Below, in pieces: positions 8,059-17,143 of a stretch of DNA of 30,160 nucleotides. The notes under the pieces were generated by a model that ran no database searches, was not told where the DNA came from, and was given only the letters and a program-made list of their open reading frames with translations. Source of the DNA: CAYSRC01 sp964433495 (GTDB lineage: Bacteria > Bacillota > Clostridia > Oscillospirales > Ruminococcaceae); contig CAYSRC010000028.1 in the NCBI GenBank assembly GCA_964433495.1, positions 1 through 30,160 of the forward strand, read 5' to 3'. The first letter of the stretch is position 1. Every line of letters begins with the position of its first letter. A program made the position numbers and the translations under genes.

Positions 8059-11000
8059 ATGAAAAGAACCTATGTGAAACTCATGCTGCGCGACATGAAG
8101 GGGACGGTGTCCCGTTTTTTGTCGATCATGGGCATTGTGGCGCTGGGCGTCGGCTTTTTGACCGGGCTTACGGCGACGACGCCCGACATGCAGTTTTCGA
8201 TGCAGACGTGGTACCGCGAGCACGCGCTGCACGACGTCAACATAAAAAGCACCCTCGGCATAACCGAGGAGGACGTTCGGCTTTTGGGTGAGCAGAGCTA
8301 TATAAAATACGCGGTGGGCGGATACATGACCGACGTCATGCTCGAGGATGAATCGGGCAACGTCTACACCGCGCGGGTGTACGGCCTGCCGCTCGAGCGC
8401 AACGGCGAACAGGGCTTTGTCAACCGAATGGACCTGCTCGAGGGGGCGATGCCCGCAAGGGACAGCGAATGCGTCGTGGGCGAGGCCGCGGGCTTTTCAC
8501 AGGCCGACTTTATCGGCGCGCACCTCAAGCTCTCGAGCGAAAACAAAGACCTCGACGAGCTGTACGACATGTACAGCTTCGGCTATCTCGACATTGTGGG
8601 CACGGTGCAGTCCCCTCTCTACTATTCGGTCGAGTCAGAGCCCACCAACGTCGGGTCGGGCGAGGTGGACATGGTGCTGTACGCCCCGCTCGGCTTTTAC
8701 GACCTCGATGTCTACACCGACATCTTTGCGGTCGTGGAGGGCGCGGATGCCTACGAGATTTTCAGCGACGAGTACAAGGACTGCATCACATCCCTCACCG
8801 ACGGCGCGCTCGGCGAGTTCGCGGACGTGCGCTCAAAGGCGCGGTACGACGAGCTGATTGACGACGCGAACGCCGAGCTTGCGGACGCCGAGCGCGAGTT
8901 TGAGGAGGGCAGGCAGGAGGCCGAGGACGAGCTCGAAAAGGCCCGCCGCGACCTTGTAAGCGCGCAGAACGAGGCGGACGAGGCCGAGGATTATCTGATA
9001 AACACGACCGCGAACCTGCTCACGGGCGCCGAGATCAAGCTGTACTCGACCCTGCAAAGCCGCGCGTCGGCGGTTATCGGCGAGTACATGCCGCGGATTG
9101 ACGACGCGCACGACATGGGCGCGATCGACGACGCGTCCTATGAGGCGATAAAGCGCGCGGCGGACGGCTTTTCGTCCTCGAGCACCGCGGATGTCAAGGC
9201 CGCGGTGCGGACGCTGGCAAACTGGCTCAATACGGGCGGCAGAGCGCAGGTGGATGAGCTGCGCGCGCAGCTCGTCCGGGCGGGCGAGAGCGGCTTGATC
9301 GACCCGGACGAATATCAAGAGGCGCTTGCGGCGGCGGACGGGATACTCGCCGCTGTCGACGAGGTCACTTCGGCGCAGGCCGAGATAGACAGGGGCTGGG
9401 CGCAGTATGTCGACGGCCTGCGGCAGGTCGAGAGCGCGCGGCAGCGCATCGCCGCGGGCTGGGGCGACTGGTACGAGGCTCGGGACGAAGCGGAGCGCGA
9501 GCTCGCCGACGCCGAGAGCAAGATCGAGGACGCGCGGCGAGAGATAGCGAAGATCGAGCGCGCCGAATGGCTGCTCTTCACGCTCGAGGACAACATGAGC
9601 TTCACCAGCTTTTTGGGCAACTCGGAGAAGGTCGCCAACATCGCGAAGGTGTTCCCGGTCTTCTTTTTCCTCGTGGCGGCGCTTGTGGCGCTGACGACAA
9701 TGACGAGGATGGTCGAGGAGCAGCGCACCCAGATAGGCACCCTCAAGGCGCTCGGGTACTCGGACGGCAGCCTGATCTTCTACTATCTCGTCTACAGCGC
9801 CCTCGCGAGCCTCGTGGGCAGCATCGTCGGCGCGGCAATCGGGCTGGTCGCGCTGCCGGCGGTCATCTACAACGCCTATTCGATGATGTACAACCTGCCG
9901 CCGCTGCTCGCGCAGCCGTGGTGGGGCAGCCTTGCGGTCATCATCCCTGTCGCCGTGGCCGGGACCTGCCTTGCGACGGCCTTCGCGTGCTTTGCGCAGC
10001 TGCGCGAAAAGCCGTCGTCGCTGATGATGCAAAAGGCGCCCGTCGCGGGCAAGCGGGTGCTGCTCGAGCGGGTGTCGTTTGTCTGGAAGCGGCTCAGCTT
10101 CACCCACAAGGTGACGGTGCGCAACCTGTTCCGATACAAAAAGCGGCTGTTCATGACGGTCATCGGGGTGGCGGGCTGCTGCGCGCTGCTGCTGACCGGC
10201 TTCGGGATAAGGGACTCGATAAGCGACATCGTCGGGCTGCAGTTCAACGAAATCTACAACTACAACGCGAACGTGATGCTCAAGGACGACATCTCCGCTG
10301 TCGCGGACGGCGCGCTCAAGCAGACGCTCGGCAACCCCGGCGAGGTGCTCTCCTATGTCGAGACCCATGCCGAGACGGGCTATCTTCGCGCGAACGGCGG
10401 CAGCAAGAGCATAAACATCTATGTGCCGGGCTCGACCGAGCAGCTTGCACAGCTGATAAACTTCAGGACTCGTTTGGGCCATGAGCCGATAGAGTTTGAC
10501 GACAACACCCTGATCCTGACCGAAAAGATATGCGAACAGCTGGGCGTCGAGGCGGGCGACACGGTCGAGCTCGTCAACGGCGACAACATCTCGGCCGAGT
10601 TCACGGTGGGCGGGGTGTGCGAGTACTACGTCTATAACTACGCCTACATGAGCGCCGGGATGTATGAGGAGGCGTTCGGCTCAGAGCCCGACTACACCGT
10701 CCTGCTCGTCGACTTTGCCGACGACTCAAAGGAGGCGCGCGACGCTGCCGCCGAAAAGCTTTTGGGCGACGAGGGGGTATCGTACGTCAGCTTTCTCTCG
10801 ACGATAGGCGAGAGCTTCACCAACATGCTCTCGAGCATCGACTACATCGTGATCGTCATCATCATCTGCGCCGGGATGCTCGCGGGCATCGTGCTGTACA
10901 ACCTGACCAACATCAACGTGTGCGAGCGAAAAAAGGAGCTCGCGACGCTCAAGGTTTTGGGCTTCCACGAGCGCGAGACGGCGATGTACATCTACCGCGA

Positions 11001-11238
11001 GACGCTGCTCTTAACGCTGATGGGGGCGGCCGTGGGGCTGCTTATCGGCGTTTGGCTGCACGCCTTTGTCATCAAGACGGTCGAGGTGGACGTCGTCATG
11101 TTCGGCCGAAGCATCTATCCGCTCAGCTTTGTCTACGCGGCGGCGCTGACCATCGTCTTTTCGCTCATCGTCGACGCGGTGATGCTCAAAAAGCTGCGCG
11201 ACATCGACATGGTCGAGTCGATGAAGGCGAACGAGTGA
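8059..11238 (+). CDS. FtsX-family ABC permease with long extracytoplasmic coiled coil
   Basis: A 1059-residue membrane protein. One N-terminal membrane segment (about 20-42) is followed by a large extracytoplasmic part. Residues about 260-525 are rich in Glu, Ala and Arg with heptad character and read as coiled coils, with a helical stretch between. Membrane segments follow at about 532-551, 573-608 and 620-648 (first FtsX domain), 695-717, and 929-952, 983-1005 and 1024-1047 (second FtsX domain). The second extracytoplasmic domain lies at about 720-925. With its ATPase it belongs to the MacB-type superfamily, which works by mechanotransmission: in other members this drives lipoprotein extraction, peptide export or control of wall hydrolases. 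The substrate cannot be read from the sequence. No strong terminator is visible after it. Confidence 0.9.
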   Translation: MKRTYVKLMLRDMKGTVSRFLSIMGIVALGVGFLTGLTATTPDMQFSMQTWYREHALHDVNIKSTLGITEEDVRLLGEQSYIKYAVGGYMTDVMLEDESGNVYTARVYGLPLERNGEQGFVNRMDLLEGAMPARDSECVVGEAAGFSQADFIGAHLKLSSENKDLDELYDMYSFGYLDIVGTVQSPLYYSVESEPTNVGSGEVDMVLYAPLGFYDLDVYTDIFAVVEGADAYEIFSDEYKDCITSLTDGALGEFADVRSKARYDELIDDANAELADAEREFEEGRQEAEDELEKARRDLVSAQNEADEAEDYLINTTANLLTGAEIKLYSTLQSRASAVIGEYMPRIDDAHDMGAIDDASYEAIKRAADGFSSSSTADVKAAVRTLANWLNTGGRAQVDELRAQLVRAGESGLIDPDEYQEALAAADGILAAVDEVTSAQAEIDRGWAQYVDGLRQVESARQRIAAGWGDWYEARDEAERELADAESKIEDARREIAKIERAEWLLFTLEDNMSFTSFLGNSEKVANIAKVFPVFFFLVAALVALTTMTRMVEEQRTQIGTLKALGYSDGSLIFYYLVYSALASLVGSIVGAAIGLVALPAVIYNAYSMMYNLPPLLAQPWWGSLAVIIPVAVAGTCLATAFACFAQLREKPSSLMMQKAPVAGKRVLLERVSFVWKRLSFTHKVTVRNLFRYKKRLFMTVIGVAGCCALLLTGFGIRDSISDIVGLQFNEIYNYNANVMLKDDISAVADGALKQTLGNPGEVLSYVETHAETGYLRANGGSKSINIYVPGSTEQLAQLINFRTRLGHEPIEFDDNTLILTEKICEQLGVEAGDTVELVNGDNISAEFTVGGVCEYYVYNYAYMSAGMYEEAFGSEPDYTVLLVDFADDSKEARDAAAEKLLGDEGVSYVSFLSTIGESFTNMLSSIDYIVIVIIICAGMLAGIVLYNLTNINVCERKKELATLKVLGFHERETAMYIYRETLLLTLMGAAVGLLIGVWLHAFVIKTVEVDVVMFGRSIYPLSFVYAAALTIVFSLIVDAVMLKKLRDIDMVESMKANE

Positions 11239-11653
11239 GCTTGCGAGGGACGCCGAAAAGCCGCAGGCCGCGGCGCGGGCGTGAGACCGGGGGCGGGCGG
11301 CGCGGTGCCGGGGCGGGAGACGAGACGGCGCGGCCCGACGGCCTCGGCCCGCGCCGCGGATTCGTGGCAACAAAATCATCGTCTGCGCCCGTCGGGAGGA
11401 GGGAATCCGCGTAAGGATGTCGCTTTAGCGCGGACGAAGTGTAAAAGCCTCGGCGGGGGCGGCTTTCGAGAGAAGGCCGGGCCGGTCGGGGTTTTGATTT
11501 ATGGACGGTCAGGAAGGTTTTGCTGTCAAAGCAGCCCCCGATGCAGTCGAAGCGAAAACACCTCGCGGATGGGGCGAAAAGGGAAATTTGGGGCCGCGGA
11601 CGGGTCTTCGGTCGCTGCCGGGACAAAAAAACCGGGCTGTTTGCCCGCAAAAT
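11239..11653. other. Spacer after the FtsX operon, no gene seen
   Basis: About 415 very GC-rich bases without a credible gene. It holds weak hairpins, for example AAAGCC/GGCTTT at 11444-11466, but none with a proper U-tract, so I cannot say where the upstream transcript ends. Confidence 0.5.
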
Positions 11654-11682
11654 CTGACAAACGGGCTCGTTTGTGGTAGAAT
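11654..11682 (+). promoter_or_regulatory. Sigma-A promoter of the SGNH/MBOAT pair
   Basis: CTGACA (11654-11659), a 17-base spacer and TAGAAT (11677-11682), with TGG immediately before the -10 making an extended -10. Transcription would start near 11689 and leave a leader of about 195 bases before ATG 11885. Confidence 0.75.
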
Positions 11683-11884
11683 AGTTAAAACCGGCCGAGG
11701 TGCGCCGCCCTGCCTGTGACAAAGGCGTCGCGGTGCGCGCGGTTTGGAGCGCAGGCCCTGCCGCCGTCGGCGGGCGGCGGCCCTTATGTATTCGAACAGA
11801 CGCGGCGGCAGGTCAAATCTTTCGCGCTTTCGGCACGAGCGTCCTGCTTTTTATCCTGCAACACAAGACAACCCGGGGGTTTTT

Positions 11885-13036
11885 ATGAAGAAAAAGGGCG
11901 GGCCTTTAAAGATAATCGGGACGGTTTTGACGGCGGCTGTTCTACTGTCGATCATGCCTGTCGTCAACTATACCGTCGACCCGGCGGGGCTGTACCGCAG
12001 CAGCACCGAGGGCACCCTTGAGCGCGAGGTCGCCGACATCATGCTCGCGGGGCACAGCGCCGAGGGGCTCGAAAACTACGACGAGAGGCTTGTCAAGCGC
12101 CTGTGCATCTACGACGTCGGGCAGGTCGACACCATCGTGCTCAGCAGCAGCAGGGGCGCGCTCATCACCAAAGAGATGGCGGGCGACGACAGCTTCTTCA
12201 ACCTCGCGGTGACGGGCGCATCTCTCAGGGATATCATCGGCATGTACGGGGTCTACCGAGAGCGGGGGAACACCGCAAAACGGGTGATTTTGGCGATCGA
12301 CCCGTGGATTCTCAACAGCAACTACGACAGCCTGCGGTTTGAGATGGTTTTAAACGACGGGTACTGCTACTGTCTTCGCGAGATAATGGGGTATCCGCCC
12401 GAGCAGATAGATGCAAACGATATAGTAAAGCCGCTGTATCTTGCCGAAGGGGAGCAGACAAGCGTGACGCAGTATCCGCTGAGCTACCTCAAGGAGCTGT
12501 TCTCGGTGCCCTATTTTCAGAGCTCGCTCAAGCTGCTTGTGCAGGGCAGGTCGAGAGAGGGGGTAGCCGTTGTCGACGAGCAGTACACGACCCTTGCCTC
12601 CCTGCGGCCCGACGGCAGCTACTGCTATCCCGAGAGCTACCGAAACGCGGGCTACGACGAGGTGAAGGCGCTTGCGGAGGATCAGATAAGGGGCGAAACG
12701 CCCACAATGGTGGGGTGCGCAAACATGTCGGAGGACGACCCCAACCGGCAGCTGTTCTTCGACTTTATCAAGGCGATGGCCGACGAGGGGGTGGACGTCG
12801 ACATCGTGATGACCCCGCTCAACCCCATCCTGTACGACTACATGCGGCAGCACGAGGGGTACGCCGCGGCGCTCGGCGCAGCGGACTTTGTAAGGGAGTG
12901 TGCGGGCGAAGCGGGCTGCGACGTCGTCGGCGACTTTGACCCGCTCGCGCTCGACGCGTTTGTCGTCGATTTTTACGACGGTTATCATTACAGGGCGGAG
13001 CTTGTGGCGCGGCTGCTCGAGGAACTTGAGGGGTAA
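11885..13036 (+). CDS. SGNH-hydrolase-like membrane-anchored protein (AlgJ/DltD-like partner of MBOAT)
   Basis: A 383-residue protein with a basic N-terminus and one hydrophobic segment (about residues 9-27), so probably anchored with the bulk outside. The start at ATG 11885 follows a GGGGG stretch; an in-frame upstream ATG gives an implausible N-terminus. VLSSSRG at about 85-91 resembles the nucleophile-Ser block of DltD/AlgJ-like SGNH proteins, and Asp365-Gly-Tyr-His368 fits the C-terminal DxxH pair. In related systems such a protein works with an MBOAT acyltransferase to place acyl groups on alginate, teichoic acid or another glycan. The MBOAT gene follows 6 bases downstream. The acceptor polymer is unknown. 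The general role is inferred mainly from this pairing. Confidence 0.75.
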   Translation: MKKKGGPLKIIGTVLTAAVLLSIMPVVNYTVDPAGLYRSSTEGTLEREVADIMLAGHSAEGLENYDERLVKRLCIYDVGQVDTIVLSSSRGALITKEMAGDDSFFNLAVTGASLRDIIGMYGVYRERGNTAKRVILAIDPWILNSNYDSLRFEMVLNDGYCYCLREIMGYPPEQIDANDIVKPLYLAEGEQTSVTQYPLSYLKELFSVPYFQSSLKLLVQGRSREGVAVVDEQYTTLASLRPDGSYCYPESYRNAGYDEVKALAEDQIRGETPTMVGCANMSEDDPNRQLFFDFIKAMADEGVDVDIVMTPLNPILYDYMRQHEGYAAALGAADFVRECAGEAGCDVVGDFDPLALDAFVVDFYDGYHYRAELVARLLEELEG

Positions 13037-13042
13037 AACGGT

Positions 13043-14578
13043 ATGACGCTCGGTTTCACATCCTACGGATACATCTTTTTTACGCTTGCCGTCGCGCTCG
13101 TCTACTACCTTGTGCCGCGGGGGCTGCAAAATATCGTGCTGTTCGCGGCGAGCGCCGCGTTTTACGCGATCTGCGACCTGCGGTATCTGCCGCTTATCGC
13201 GCTCACGGCGCTTCTCTGCTACGGCTGTGCGCTGGCTTTGCCGCACATAAAAGACAAAAGGGCAAAAAATGCGGCGCTTGCGCTTGCGATTATACTGTTT
13301 TTAGCGCCGCTCTTTGCGTGCAAGTATCTCGCCTTTTTCGGCGACATCGTCTCGTCGCTGTTCTCCCTCAACCTCACGCTCAAGGGCATTGCGATGCCGC
13401 TCGGCATAAGCTTTTACACCTTTTGCGCGATAGGCTACCTTGTCGACGTCGCAAGGGGCGCGCTCGAGCCCTGCAAAAACCCGCTGACCTTCGCGTGCTT
13501 TTTGTGCTTTTTCCCGCAGATGTCTGCGGGGCCCATCGGCAGGGCGGGCGCGCTCATCCCGCAGTATCAAAAGGCGAGGGTGTTCGACCGCGAAAACATG
13601 CGATACGGCTGTGTCCGATTCTTTGTCGGCCTGTTCAAAAAGGCGGTGGTCGCCGACAACATCGGGATGATTGTCGACACCTATTACAAAACGCCCGCAA
13701 ACTATTCGTCCTTTTTGATCACCCTTGTCGTGATGCTGCTGTACGGGCTTCAAATATACTTTGATTTTGCGGGCTATTCCGACATGGCGGTGGGCTCGGC
13801 GCGCATCCTCGGTATAGAGCTCGGCGAAAACTTTGACACGCCCTATCTCGCGGGCAGCTTCGGCGGCTTTTGGCAGCGCTGGCACATGTCGCTCACCTCG
13901 TGGTTCAACGACTATGTGTTCACGGGGCTTGTGTGGTCGCGCTGGGCGAACAGGCTGTTTTTCGGCAAACGGTGGCAGGAGCACCGGCCGCACTTTGCGC
14001 TCAACATCCTCATTGTGTTTTTGCTCAGCGGCATCTGGCACGGCGCCGACTACACGTTTGTTGTGTGGGGATTGCTCAACGGTCTGTTCAGAGTTTCGGA
14101 GGACGCGGTCAACACGCTGCGCAAGCGGAGGAAAAAGAGCAGAAAGGGTAAAAAGGGCAAAAAGCCCGGCCCCGCGCTGCGGGTTCTCGGCATCCTGCTC
14201 GTCTTTGTCTGCTTCTCGTTCTCGCTCGTCTTTTTCAGATCGGGCAGCATGGGCGAGGCGGGCGAGGTGCTGCGGTATCTCGTTTCGTTTAAGGGTATCG
14301 GCTTCGAGCTGACGGGGCTGGCGAACCTGTGCCTCTCCTCCTTCTCGGGCGGCGACGTGTTTGCAAAGCTGACGTTCGCGCTCACGATGCTGGGCCTTGC
14401 CGCGACGGCGGCGCTCGACATCGTGCAGTACCGCACGGGCAGGGAGGTCGCCGAGCGATACAACCCCCTTGTGCTGCAAAGGCCGGTCGTGCGGTATGCC
14501 GCCTATGTGCTGATGTATCTCATGATTATAGCGGTCGGGGTCTTCGGCACATCCGGGTTTATCTACAATCAGTTTTAG
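13043..14578 (+). CDS. MBOAT-family O-acyltransferase (AlgI/DltB-like)
   Basis: A 511-residue polytopic membrane protein from ATG 13043, behind GAGGGG. The family signature is clear: FWQRWHMSLTSWFNDYVF with His281, and SGIWHGADYTFVVWG with His333, the conserved catalytic His of MBOAT enzymes. The FCAIGYLVDVARG and CFFPQMSAGPIGRAG blocks match the AlgI group. These enzymes carry an acyl group, usually acetyl, across the membrane to an extracellular acceptor with help from an SGNH-type partner, here the preceding gene. A lysine-rich cytoplasmic loop at about 360-375 precedes the last membrane segments. Which polymer is modified is not shown by the window, and no dlt or alginate genes are nearby. 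Confidence 0.93.
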   Translation: MTLGFTSYGYIFFTLAVALVYYLVPRGLQNIVLFAASAAFYAICDLRYLPLIALTALLCYGCALALPHIKDKRAKNAALALAIILFLAPLFACKYLAFFGDIVSSLFSLNLTLKGIAMPLGISFYTFCAIGYLVDVARGALEPCKNPLTFACFLCFFPQMSAGPIGRAGALIPQYQKARVFDRENMRYGCVRFFVGLFKKAVVADNIGMIVDTYYKTPANYSSFLITLVVMLLYGLQIYFDFAGYSDMAVGSARILGIELGENFDTPYLAGSFGGFWQRWHMSLTSWFNDYVFTGLVWSRWANRLFFGKRWQEHRPHFALNILIVFLLSGIWHGADYTFVVWGLLNGLFRVSEDAVNTLRKRRKKSRKGKKGKKPGPALRVLGILLVFVCFSFSLVFFRSGSMGEAGEVLRYLVSFKGIGFELTGLANLCLSSFSGGDVFAKLTFALTMLGLAATAALDIVQYRTGREVAERYNPLVLQRPVVRYAAYVLMYLMIIAVGVFGTSGFIYNQF

Positions 14579-14737
14579 CGGGCCGCCCGTCTGCGGTGTG
14601 CTCGACGGCGGGCAGGCTTCTTTAAACAAGGGCGCAGCGAGCCCCCTGTGCGGTTGTTTTGCGGCACGGCAAAATGGGCCCAAAGCTGCGGACGCGGCGG
14701 GAGTCTAGTTTCGGCGGGCGCTCGATTGCGCGAAAAA

Positions 14738-14767
14738 AGGGCGCGGTGCTTTTAAGCACCGCGCCCT
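14738..14767. terminator. Terminator between the MBOAT gene and the BtpA-like gene
   Basis: Near-perfect 14-bp GC-rich stem (14738-14751 with 14754-14767). On the minus strand it is followed by a run of T (plus-strand A-run at 14733-14738), making it a strong terminator for the BtpA-like gene. On the plus strand only TCTT follows, but it may also stop the MBOAT transcript. Confidence 0.85.
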
Positions 14768-14856
14768 CTTGATATAGAGATTTGGTTTTTCTCGAATCGA
14801 CGGTTGTCCCCGCGGTTTCGCGCGGGCGGGGCGAGGGGCGCAAGCGCAGGCAACCC

Positions 14857-15636
14857 TCAGCGGACGGCCCGCATGAATTCATCCACGGCCTTCACGTCGA
14901 TACGGTTGAAGACATTTTTGTCGATCTTGAGCGAGCTGCCGACGATCGCACCGTCGGCGACGGTGAAAAACTGTTTTGCGTTGTCCTTGTTGATGCCGCT
15001 GCCGAGAAGCACGGGCGTGTCGCCCGCGAGCTGTTTTACGCGGCTCACCTCGTCGAGGGTGGGGTTTTGGCCGGTCAAAAGACCCGTGACGATGAGGGCG
15101 TCGGCGCCGCTTTCAACCGCCTCGTGCACCGAGAAGTCGACGGGCTGGTCGACGAGCGGGAAGGTGTGCTTGGTGTTGATGTCGGCAAAGATCATCGCCT
15201 TTGCGGGATAGCGCGCCTTGAGGCGCATCAGCGCGGGCGCGCACGCCTGTGAAAAGCCGTGGATGCCCACACGGTTTTCGACAAACGCCTCTGCCCGCAG
15301 AAAGTCTGCGCCGACGGCGTTGCACAGCGCCCACTCCTGCTCGTATCGGTTGAACTGGATGTTTACGCCGAACGGGACGGTCGCCTTTTCGGCGACCGCG
15401 GCCGCGACCGCCGTCATGGCGGCGAAGTTCGCGTCGTCCGCCTCGCCGGCGTAGGGCACGTCTCCGAAGTTTTCGATGATAAACGCGTCCGCACCGCCGC
15501 GCGTGAGCGCGTCGAGGTCAAAAAGGGCCGCGTCGAGGATGTCTTTTACACTGCCGCCGTACCCGGGGGAGCCGGGCAGCGGCAGAAGGTGCACCATGCC
15601 GATCACCGGCTTGTTTTTAAAAAATGCTCTGTCCAT
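14857..15636 (-). CDS. BtpA/SgcQ family protein
   Basis: A 259-residue TIM-barrel-like protein starting at ATG 15636, with GGAG correctly spaced upstream. It opens with KPVIGMVHLLPLPGSPGYGG and contains FIIENFGDVPY, GVNIQFN, FADINTKHTF, DALIVTGLLTG and PVLLGSGINKDN, all typical of this family. BtpA was linked to photosystem I stability in cyanobacteria, and SgcQ lies in a sugar-related gene cluster of E. coli. The true reaction is not settled, but the fold resembles phosphate-sugar binding barrels. The gene stands alone with its own terminator. deoC, another barrel enzyme of sugar-phosphate metabolism, is nearby on the same strand but behind its own terminator. Confidence 0.9.
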   Translation of the reverse strand: MDRAFFKNKPVIGMVHLLPLPGSPGYGGSVKDILDAALFDLDALTRGGADAFIIENFGDVPYAGEADDANFAAMTAVAAAVAEKATVPFGVNIQFNRYEQEWALCNAVGADFLRAEAFVENRVGIHGFSQACAPALMRLKARYPAKAMIFADINTKHTFPLVDQPVDFSVHEAVESGADALIVTGLLTGQNPTLDEVSRVKQLAGDTPVLLGSGINKDNAKQFFTVADGAIVGSSLKIDKNVFNRIDVKAVDEFMRAVR

Positions 15637-16028
15637 CCGAATCTCCTTTGTCTTTGTATGCTTTGTCGTATTTATCCGCGGGGGAGAGGGCAGCGTTGTT
15701 GTACCCTGCGGGGGGGGGTATCCCGCGCGCCGCGCCCTCGAACAGCCGAAGCGGCCGACGGGGACACTCGGCGGCGCTGAACCGAGAGCAGGGGGCGCCG
15801 TTCGACAGAAGCGATGCCGATGTATATGTATCGGACAACCGGCCCGCCTATAGGGAGTCCCGATGCGGGTGCTTGCCCGAAAGAGGGTCAACCGATTGCC
15901 CTATACGGGGGAAACGCCATGTTGGCGCGTATTCCGAAGGGGCGTCGACCGCGAACACTGCGGGCGTGCAAAGCCCCTGCGGCACTTTTCGGAAAACCGA
16001 CTTGTCCCCGACAAAAACCCCCGTAAAG
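15637..16028. other. Spacer upstream of the BtpA-like gene
   Basis: About 390 bases with no credible gene. It should hold the promoter of the BtpA-like gene, but I find no -35/-10 pair at standard spacing. It contains a run of G near 15710 and an 18-bp imperfect palindrome at 15817-15834 (14 of 18 positions symmetric), which could be an operator. Confidence 0.45.
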
Positions 16029-16064
16029 ATGTGTGCAATACCCCGAAAAGGGTATTGCACACAT
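16029..16064 (-). terminator. Perfect 15-bp hairpin after the deoC unit
   Basis: Arms 16029-16043 and 16050-16064 are perfectly complementary around a 6-base loop. It lies 24 bases beyond the stop of the small membrane protein on the minus strand, with only a short CTTT tail, so it is a terminator with a weak U-tract or an mRNA-end stabilising hairpin. Confidence 0.65.
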
Positions 16065-16088
16065 GCGCCGACGCGGTACAAAGCGCCG

Positions 16089-16403
16089 CTATTTCTTGAG
16101 CTTTTTCTCACCGATCGTCTGGTTGACCGTGAGGGCGAGGACGATGAAAACGATGCAGCCGATGAAGGAATAGAGCCGATAGGGGTCACCGACGATTGCG
16201 GAGACTGTCCCGGCCGCAAGAAACACGACCGCTGTCACAAGCTCGGTTATGCCGAGCCGCTTTGCGAAGCCCTCGTCGATCATCCCGGCCTTGAGGTCGT
16301 ACTCATAGTTGCTGATGAGGTCGGTCCTGTTTTTAAATGTGAGCAGATAGCCCATGACCGCCAGCATCGCGCCCGCAAGGATAAGGGCAATTGAAAGCAC
16401 CAT
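16089..16403 (-). CDS. Small membrane protein coupled to deoC (possibly DUF3784-like)
   Basis: A 104-residue protein with three hydrophobic segments (about 3-22, 53-70 and 77-94) and a polar stretch between the first and second. The pattern, a short membrane helix followed by a loop with ISNYEYD-like residues, recalls the DUF3784 family, but I am not sure of that. Its ATG overlaps the deoC stop by one base (TAATG), and there is no clear Shine-Dalgarno, so translation is likely coupled to deoC. No function can be assigned. Confidence 0.7.
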   Translation of the reverse strand: MVLSIALILAGAMLAVMGYLLTFKNRTDLISNYEYDLKAGMIDEGFAKRLGITELVTAVVFLAAGTVSAIVGDPYRLYSFIGCIVFIVLALTVNQTIGEKKLKK

Positions 16404-17068
16404 TAATAGTCAAGGGCGCCCGCGCCCTCGAGCAGGGACACGGCGGAGCTTGTGCCGAGGCGGTCGGCGCCGAGCGCGACAAACTTCTCGATGTCCTCAA
16501 GCGTCTTCATGCCGCCCGCGGCCTTGACCTTGACGCCGGGGCCGACATGCTTTTTGAACAGCTCGACGTCGGCAAAGGTCGCGCCCGAGGTGCCGAAGCC
16601 GGTGGAGGTCTTTATAAAGTCCGCGCCCGCGTCGGTGACGCACCTGCACAGCGCGATCTTCTCGTCCTCAGAGAGATAGCAGGTCTCGATGATGACCTTG
16701 AGGACGCGGTCGCCCACGGCGTTTTTGAGGGTGCGGATCTCCTCGGTGATCTTGTCGAACCTGCCCTCCTTGGCGTCGCCGATGTTGATGACCATGTCGA
16801 TCTCCTTTGCGCCCTCGCTGAGGGCCTGCGCGGTCTCGAGCAGCTTGACCTCGGTGGTGTGGTAGCCGAGGGGGAAGCCGATCACGGTGCATATTGTGAG
16901 CTTGTCGCCGTACTCCTCGTGGACCCTGCCCACAAACGTCGGCGGGATGCAGACCGAGGCGGTGCCGTACTTTACCGCCGTGTCGCAGAGCTTTTTGATG
17001 TCCTCGTAGGTCGCAAACGCCTTGAGGTAGGTGTGGTCGACGCGCTTGAGTATTTCTTTTGAATCCAT
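16403..17068 (-). CDS. deoC: Deoxyribose-phosphate aldolase
   Basis: A 221-residue DeoC, full length. It splits 2-deoxyribose 5-phosphate into acetaldehyde and glyceraldehyde 3-phosphate, the last step of deoxynucleoside breakdown, in the cytoplasm. Catalytic residues are all visible: Asp91 in EIDMVINIG, the Schiff-base Lys153 in DFIKTSTGF and Lys182 in VKAAGGMK. GGGAGG lies ahead of ATG 17068. A consensus-like promoter sits at 17115-17143 on the same strand. No nucleoside phosphorylase or deoR-like regulator is near, so it stands apart from a classical deo operon and is followed only by the coupled small membrane protein. Confidence 0.97.
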   Translation of the reverse strand: MDSKEILKRVDHTYLKAFATYEDIKKLCDTAVKYGTASVCIPPTFVGRVHEEYGDKLTICTVIGFPLGYHTTEVKLLETAQALSEGAKEIDMVINIGDAKEGRFDKITEEIRTLKNAVGDRVLKVIIETCYLSEDEKIALCRCVTDAGADFIKTSTGFGTSGATFADVELFKKHVGPGVKVKAAGGMKTLEDIEKFVALGADRLGTSSAVSLLEGAGALDY

Positions 17069-17114
17069 TATAAGAGCCTCCCAATTCTGTTAACGCTGTG
17101 TTTTCCGTAGTAAT

Positions 17115-17143
17115 ATTGTATCACACAATACCGCCGAAAACAA
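17115..17143 (-). promoter_or_regulatory. Sigma-A promoter of deoC
   Basis: Minus strand TTGTTT (17138-17143), a 17-base spacer and TACAAT (17115-17120). Transcription would begin about 40 bases before the deoC start codon. Confidence 0.75.
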
